Source: Shinella kummerowiae | GTDB taxonomy: Bacteria > Pseudomonadota > Alphaproteobacteria > Rhizobiales > Rhizobiaceae | DNA: 64,000 nt | Assembly (NCBI RefSeq): GCF_009827055.1 | Contig: NZ_WUMK01000006.1 | Span: 401,438-465,437 of the forward strand | Direction: 5' to 3' | The notes under the pieces: model-generated | The model's database searches: none | What the model saw: the letters and a program-made list of their open reading frames with translations, nothing else | What the model was told of the DNA's origin: nothing | Shown here: piece by piece, positions 60,123 to 64,000 of the stretch | Numbering within the stretch: position 1 is the stretch's first letter | Layout of the letters: each line of letters begins with the position of its first letter | Program-made: the position numbers and the translations under genes

Positions 60123-61190
60123 ATGTGGACATCCTTTCTGACTGCCGCCCGCGCGGACCTGAGGCGAATGCTGCCGTTCCACGGCTTCGTGCTTGCCTAT
60201 ACCGCGCTGGTCGTGCTGGCCGCAGCCTCGCAAGACAAGTTCGCCCTCACGGCATACCAGCAATATGCCGAACAACTCGGCCCGCTGTTTTTCCTGGCCT
60301 TGCCGGTGGTTCTCATCAGCGTGCGCGCCATGCTCGGCTTCATCGGCCTGCATCGCCCGACGTGGCAGGGGGTTGGCAGGGGGTTTGCGGAATTTTGCGG
60401 CCGGCTCGCCTCCGCGGCCCTCACGATCACCACGTTCATCCTCTTCCTGGGATCCTTCACCACCTTCAAGACCCTGATGCCGGTCCTCATGGGCGGTTTT
60501 CCCTATGATCATCTGCAGGCGAATATCGATGCCTTCCTGCATGGCGGCGTCGACCCGGGCCCTGCCCTGCTTAATCTGCTCGGCGATCCGCTGCTGCTCC
60601 AGGCGCTGCGCTGGAACTACGCGGTCGTCTGGATGGCGTTCACCTTCGTGCCAGTCTTCTTCATCGCCGTCATGCGCGAGGCAGAGGGTGTGCGCCTGCG
60701 CTACTTCCTGAGCTTCGCCTTCGTCTGGACCGTGCTCGGCAGCCTGCTTGCCTGCCTGTTCCTGTCGGCGGGACCGGCCTTCTACGCATTCGTGACCGGT
60801 GATGCCGCCCGTTTCGACCCGCAATTGCAGGCGCTGCTGGAGCGCAGCGGCCCGACCTATCAGCCCTATCTCTGGCAAAGCTATCTCGACGGGACGGTCG
60901 GCCTCGGAACCGGCATATCGGCGTTCCCCAGCGTTCACGTCGGGGCCGCGATGATGAACGCGCTGTTCCTGCGCGAGATCAACCGCATCGCCGGCTTTTT
61001 CGGCTTTGCCTATGTCGCCGTCATCGCCGTCAGTTCCGTTCTGCTCGGCTGGCACTATGCCATCGATGGCTACGTCTCCATCGCCGTCGTCTGGCTGCTG
61101 CACAGCGGGCTGAAGCGCGCCCTCGGCGGTGGCAACAAGACGGCGCAGGCCACCATTCTCATAGCGTCCCCCATCCCCGCCACACCGTAA
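60123..61190 (+). CDS. PAP2 family membrane phosphatase
   Basis: 355 aa with several membrane helices. The phosphatase motifs are 'FPSVHVGAAMM' (PSxH-type) at about residues 275-285 and 'LGWHYAIDGYVSIAV' at about 311-325 (SRxxxxxH-D type). The N-terminal 'KxxxxxxRP' block is not clear. Members dephosphorylate lipids such as phosphatidate or undecaprenyl diphosphate, or act like inositol-phosphoceramide synthases. The end overlaps the LysE gene by 32 bp in a convergent way. Confidence 0.85.
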   Translation: MWTSFLTAARADLRRMLPFHGFVLAYTALVVLAAASQDKFALTAYQQYAEQLGPLFFLALPVVLISVRAMLGFIGLHRPTWQGVGRGFAEFCGRLASAALTITTFILFLGSFTTFKTLMPVLMGGFPYDHLQANIDAFLHGGVDPGPALLNLLGDPLLLQALRWNYAVVWMAFTFVPVFFIAVMREAEGVRLRYFLSFAFVWTVLGSLLACLFLSAGPAFYAFVTGDAARFDPQLQALLERSGPTYQPYLWQSYLDGTVGLGTGISAFPSVHVGAAMMNALFLREINRIAGFFGFAYVAVIAVSSVLLGWHYAIDGYVSIAVVWLLHSGLKRALGGGNKTAQATILIASPIPATP

Positions 61191-61794
61191 TCACCGCGAT
61201 CACCACCAGAAGCACGCCTGCCGCGCGGCCGATGAAGCGGGTGGCGCCGGGGCTGTTGATCAGCGCGTCGCGGCTGCGGGCGGCGGCGAGCGCCAGTCCG
61301 CCATAGACGGCGAGCTGCGTCACCCAGATCATCAGCAGCATGACGATCGTCTGGCGCCAGAGCGGGCCGAATTCCGGGCGCAGGAACTGCGGGAAGACGG
61401 CCAGCATGAAGAGATAGGCCTTGGGGTTCATCAGGCTCGTCAGCGCGCCCTGGCGGAAGCGGGTGGCGAGGCCGCGCCGGTCGAGGCTGTCCACCGCATC
61501 GACGACGATCGACGAGCGGAAGAGCTGCCAGCCGATATAGGCGACATAGGCGGCGCCGACGACGAGCAGCCCATTGAAGAGTTTGGGCGCGAAATGCAAG
61601 AGCATGCCGACGCCGAGGGCGGCATAGAGCGTGTGGATCAGCCCGCCGGCCATGATGCCGAAGGTCGCCGAGAGCCCGGCCTTGCGCCCGCCGGAGAGCG
61701 AACTCGCCAGCACGAAGACCATGTCCATGCCCGGCACGATGATGATGCCCGAGACGAGCAGGAAGAAGAGCCAGAGGTTTTCGCTGTAGGTCAT
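61159..61794 (-). CDS. LysE/RhtB family amino acid exporter
   Basis: 211 aa from the ATG at 61794. Six helices with 'VSGIIIVPGMDMVFVLASSLSGGRKAGLSATFGIMAGGLIHTLYAALGVG' (PGP-like N-terminus), 'AYVAYIGWQLFRSS' and 'FRQGALTSLMNPKAYLFMLAVFPQFL' are LysE translocator motifs. Substrates are usually amino acids or related compounds. Its start codon is directly preceded by CAACTGAC, the half-site also found in the WYL-regulator operator 84 bp away. Confidence 0.92.
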   Translation of the reverse strand: MTYSENLWLFFLLVSGIIIVPGMDMVFVLASSLSGGRKAGLSATFGIMAGGLIHTLYAALGVGMLLHFAPKLFNGLLVVGAAYVAYIGWQLFRSSIVVDAVDSLDRRGLATRFRQGALTSLMNPKAYLFMLAVFPQFLRPEFGPLWRQTIVMLLMIWVTQLAVYGGLALAAARSRDALINSPGATRFIGRAAGVLLVVIAVITVWRGWGTL

Positions 61795-61803
61795 GTCAGT
61801 TGC
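61795..61803. promoter_or_regulatory. Extra TGTCAGTTG half-site next to the lysE-type start
   Basis: TGTCAGTTG overlaps the 5' flank of the exporter ATG and is identical to the right half of the operator at 61878-61901. It could be a secondary site for the same regulator. Confidence 0.4.
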
Positions 61804-61877
61804 CCGTTGTCTTTCCTGGCGCCGCAGCCTTATGCCACTTTTTGTTTCAAGCGCTTGAGGTGTGCTATATAGAAGGC

Positions 61878-61901
61878 CAACTGACAGGGCTGTGTCAGTT
61901 G
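61878..61901. promoter_or_regulatory. Perfect 9-bp inverted repeat operator (CAACTGACA/TGTCAGTTG)
   Basis: CAACTGACA, 6-bp spacer GGGCTG, TGTCAGTTG: exact dyad in the divergent region, ending 15 bp before the WYL regulator ATG. Likely binding site of that regulator, controlling itself and the exporter. Confidence 0.65.
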
Positions 61902-61916
61902 TGACGGAGAAACCCG

Positions 61917-62615
61917 ATGCGCAAGGCCTCACGGCTGTTCGAGATCATCCAGATCCTGCGACTTGCCCGCAACCCGGTCACCGCGGCGGAGATCGCCGCG
62001 CGGCTGGAGGTGACGGTGCGGTCGATTTACCGCGACATTGCCGCGCTGCAGGCCATGCGCGTGCCCGTCGAGGGCGAGCGCGGCATCGGCTATATCCTGC
62101 GCCCAGGCTTCGACCTGCCACCGCTGATGTTTTCCATCGAGGAGACCGAGGCCGTCGTGCTGGCGCTGGCACTTCTGGAGCGCACCGGCGATGCGGGCCT
62201 GAGGGCCGCCGCACGCCGGGTCGGTGACAAGATCGCCGGCGCGGTGCCGCCGCCGCTGCGCCAGACGCTCTCCGCCCGCGCCCTGCATGCCTGGGGCACC
62301 ACGCCGCGCCAGCCGGAGGGCATCGACCTCGCGACCGTCCGCCGCGCCATCCGCGACGAGGAAAAGCTTCTCATCGACTACCGCGACGAATATGGCCGCG
62401 CCACCGAGCGCACCATCCGCCCGATCGCCCTCATCTATTATTCGGAGACGGCCAACATCGTCGGCTGGTGCGAGCTGCGCCAGGCGATCCGCAATTTCCG
62501 CGCCGACCGGGTGGCCGCCTGCGAGGTGACCGCCGCGCATTTTCGCGGCGAAGGCGACCGGTTGCGGCAGCTCTGGATTTCGGGCTGGGCGGAGAACGGG
62601 CAGATCGCCCAATGA
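61917..62615 (+). CDS. YafY family HTH and WYL-domain transcriptional regulator
   Basis: 232 aa. The N-terminal DeoR-like helix-turn-helix 'KASRLFEIIQILRLARNPVTAAEIAARLEVTVRSIYRDIAALQAMRVPVEGERGIGYIL' is followed by a WYL domain (about 140-225) with 'LIDYRDEYGRATERTIRPIALIYYSETANIVGWCELRQAIRNFRADRV'. WYL domains bind ligands, often nucleotides or oligonucleotides. Divergent from the LysE gene; a shared bidirectional terminator follows. Confidence 0.93.
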   Translation: MRKASRLFEIIQILRLARNPVTAAEIAARLEVTVRSIYRDIAALQAMRVPVEGERGIGYILRPGFDLPPLMFSIEETEAVVLALALLERTGDAGLRAAARRVGDKIAGAVPPPLRQTLSARALHAWGTTPRQPEGIDLATVRRAIRDEEKLLIDYRDEYGRATERTIRPIALIYYSETANIVGWCELRQAIRNFRADRVAACEVTAAHFRGEGDRLRQLWISGWAENGQIAQ

Positions 62616-62647
62616 AAAACCCCGGTCGTTGCCGACCGGGGTTTTTC
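62615..62647. terminator. Bidirectional rho-independent terminator
   Basis: AAAAACCCCGGTCG (62616-62629), loop, CGACCGGGGTTTTT (62634-62647): perfect stem with A tract on one side and T tract on the other, between the convergent WYL regulator and sodB genes. Confidence 0.92.
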
Positions 62648-62669
62648 ACATTCAAGAAAGCAGAAACGC

Positions 62670-63272
62670 TTACTTCGTGGCGGCTTCGTAGCGCTCCAGG
62701 ACGTAGTCCCAGTTGATCAGGCTGTCGACGAAGGCTTCGAGGTATTTCGGGCGGGCATTGCGGTAGTCGATATAGTAGGAGTGTTCCCACACGTCGACGC
62801 CGAGGATCGGCTCTGCGCCGTGCACCAGCGGGTTCTCGCCGTTCGGAGTCTTGGAGATGGCAAGCTTGCCATCCTTGACGGAGAGCCAGGCCCAGCCGGA
62901 GCCGAACTGCGTCGTGCCGGCGGCGATGAAGTCAGCCTTGAACTTGTCGTAGCCGCCGAGGTCGGCGTCGACGGCCTTCTGCAGCGCGCCCGGCAGGCTC
63001 TTGCCGCCCCCGCCCTTCTTCAGCCACTTCCAGAAATGAACGTGGTTGTAGTGCTGGCCGGCATTGTTGAAGAGGCCCTGGTTGGTGCCATAGGACTTCT
63101 TGACGATCTCTTCGAGCGACAGATCCGCCAGGCCGGCCTCTTCCGCCAGCTTGTTGCCGTTGTCGACATAGGCCTTGTGGTGCTTGTCGTGGTGATATTC
63201 GAGCGTTTCGCGCGACATGAAGGGCGAAAGCGCATCGTAATCATAGGGAAGCGGCGGAAGTTCGAAAGCCAT
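62670..63272 (-). CDS. sodB: Superoxide dismutase, Fe/Mn type
   Basis: 200 aa. Metal ligands are His27 (YHHDKHHKAY), His in 'AGQHYNHVHFW', and Asp/His in 'DVWEHSYYIDY'. The Gln in 'FNNAGQHYNH' (Fe-SOD position) and the absence of the Mn-type Gln in 'TPNGENPL' favour the iron or cambialistic type. The N-terminus MAFELPPLPYDYDALSPFMS is typical. It detoxifies superoxide in the cytosol. Length matches SodB. Confidence 0.96.
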   Translation of the reverse strand: MAFELPPLPYDYDALSPFMSRETLEYHHDKHHKAYVDNGNKLAEEAGLADLSLEEIVKKSYGTNQGLFNNAGQHYNHVHFWKWLKKGGGGKSLPGALQKAVDADLGGYDKFKADFIAAGTTQFGSGWAWLSVKDGKLAISKTPNGENPLVHGAEPILGVDVWEHSYYIDYRNARPKYLEAFVDSLINWDYVLERYEAATK

Positions 63273-63538
63273 CGTGATGTCTCCTCATTGTTTAGGCGCA
63301 GATCCGGGCGCAAAACTGCTTTGCGCTTTGCTGGAGCTGCTCCGGCGACGGAATTTTTTTCAAGGAAATCCGTGAGCGGAACATAGGAGCGGCAACCGGA
63401 AGAGGCAACCGCCCGGGTTCCAAAATTTCCTGACATGCGACAAAATCATTTCGGTTTTGCGTGTCAGATCAATGACGAAGCGGAACGAAATCCGATTCGG
63501 GACATTTTGTCCGATACCCTCGCAACACGGAGCCTCCC

Positions 63539-63931
63539 ATGCGCGCCATCCCCCTCGCCTGCCTTGCCCTCTCGCTTCTTGCCCCGGCCGCCCACGCCTC
63601 CTCGCCGGATGCCTGGGAAGAGTTCCGCGCCGACGTGGAAAAGAGTTGCCTGGCAAGCCTGCCGGAGGCGCTCGGAACGCCCAATGTCTTCGTCGAACCG
63701 ACCGGCACCGAATCCTTCGGCATCGCCGCCATCGAGGGGCTGTCGCCGGAATCCAAGAGCCAGATCACCTATGTCTGCATCTACGACAAGCAGAAGAAGA
63801 CGGTGCAGGTGTCCCCGCCGATCGCCGCCGAGTTCCTGCATGTCGTGCGCGAAAGCGAACGCGAGGCCATCGCCAAGGAAAAGGCCGCGACGGGCGACAA
63901 CAAGACGGTGGACGAAGCCGGGCAGGAGTGA
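63539..63931 (+). CDS. Secreted hypothetical protein
   Basis: 130 aa. Signal peptide residues 1-20 (LACLALSLLAPAAHAS). The mature part 'PDAWEEFRADVEKSCLASLPEALGTPNVFVEPTGTESFGIAAIEGLSPESKSQITYVCIYDKQKKTVQVSPPI' has two cysteines likely to form a disulfide and a basic, lysine-rich C-terminus. It resembles small rhizobial periplasmic proteins; I cannot name a family. A gap of 266 bp from sodB (divergent) precedes it. Confidence 0.75.
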   Translation: MRAIPLACLALSLLAPAAHASSPDAWEEFRADVEKSCLASLPEALGTPNVFVEPTGTESFGIAAIEGLSPESKSQITYVCIYDKQKKTVQVSPPIAAEFLHVVRESEREAIAKEKAATGDNKTVDEAGQE

Positions 63932-64000
63932 GCCGGCCCTTTATCGGTGCCTGCGCTTTAACGATGGCACGCTACCCTCTCCGTCGTCATCCTCGGGGGT

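Overview
The window comes from a GC-rich alphaproteobacterium of the Rhizobiales, most likely Rhizobiaceae (Shinella/Ensifer/Rhizobium type). This rests on recognisable families: a MucR/Ros regulator, a gene-transfer-agent (GTA) capsid cluster, DUF1491, DUF2336, DUF5330 and DUF930 proteins, CtrA-type TTAA-N7-TTAA boxes, and RIME-like palindromic repeats. No rRNA, tRNA, CRISPR array or insertion sequence was seen.

Layout. Positions 1-11.7 kb (minus strand) hold a GTA head-tail cluster in canonical order: small terminase-like protein, large terminase, portal, a small membrane protein, prohead protease, capsid, connectors, tail proteins, short tape measure, DUF2460 and a DUF2163 gene cut by the window edge. 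A GH19-type lysozyme and a small Cys-rich secreted protein sit between terminase and portal. 12-28.5 kb is chromosomal: an unknown 346-aa protein, a class A penicillin-binding protein, a DUF1214/DUF1254 pair, a DUF2336 protein behind CtrA boxes, an RTX protein, a soluble chemoreceptor, a histidine kinase overlapping a peptidoglycan-binding protein, sufE, and a DnaA-HTH/DUF6456 gene pair that resembles a split GTA activator GafA. 28.7-35.7 kb has mucR and a seven-gene Mrp/Mnh cation antiporter operon (mnhABCDEFG). 35.7-45 kb has vapBC, msrB, acetyltransferase, PAQR, DksA-like, VOC, AI-2E-type and S9 peptidase genes, and mazEF. 45-54.8 kb has a caspase-fold protein without its catalytic dyad, a CelD-like protein, selO, the PQQ glucose dehydrogenase gcd and an ABC exporter. 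55-64 kb has an attenuator-controlled acetyltransferase operon, a divergent LysR/SDR pair, a diheme cytochrome c with a cytochrome c', PAP2 and LysE membrane proteins, a WYL regulator and sodB.

Most notable observations: (1) upstream of the acetyltransferase/DJ-1 operon there is a promoter with a perfect operator, a 16-codon leader ORF (MIKSTHIAATYFWLFR) and four sequence blocks that can form the mutually exclusive 1:2, 2:3 and 3:4 hairpins of a classical transcription attenuator; (2) a GTA structural cluster and a probable split GafA activator lie in the same 30 kb; (3) a caspase-like protein has His changed to Tyr and Cys changed to Ala; (4) a palindromic repeat lies in frame inside the terminase gene and a related one splits the Mrp operon.

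Start codons were chosen from ribosome binding sites and overlaps (many ATGA or TGATG junctions); they are inferences.
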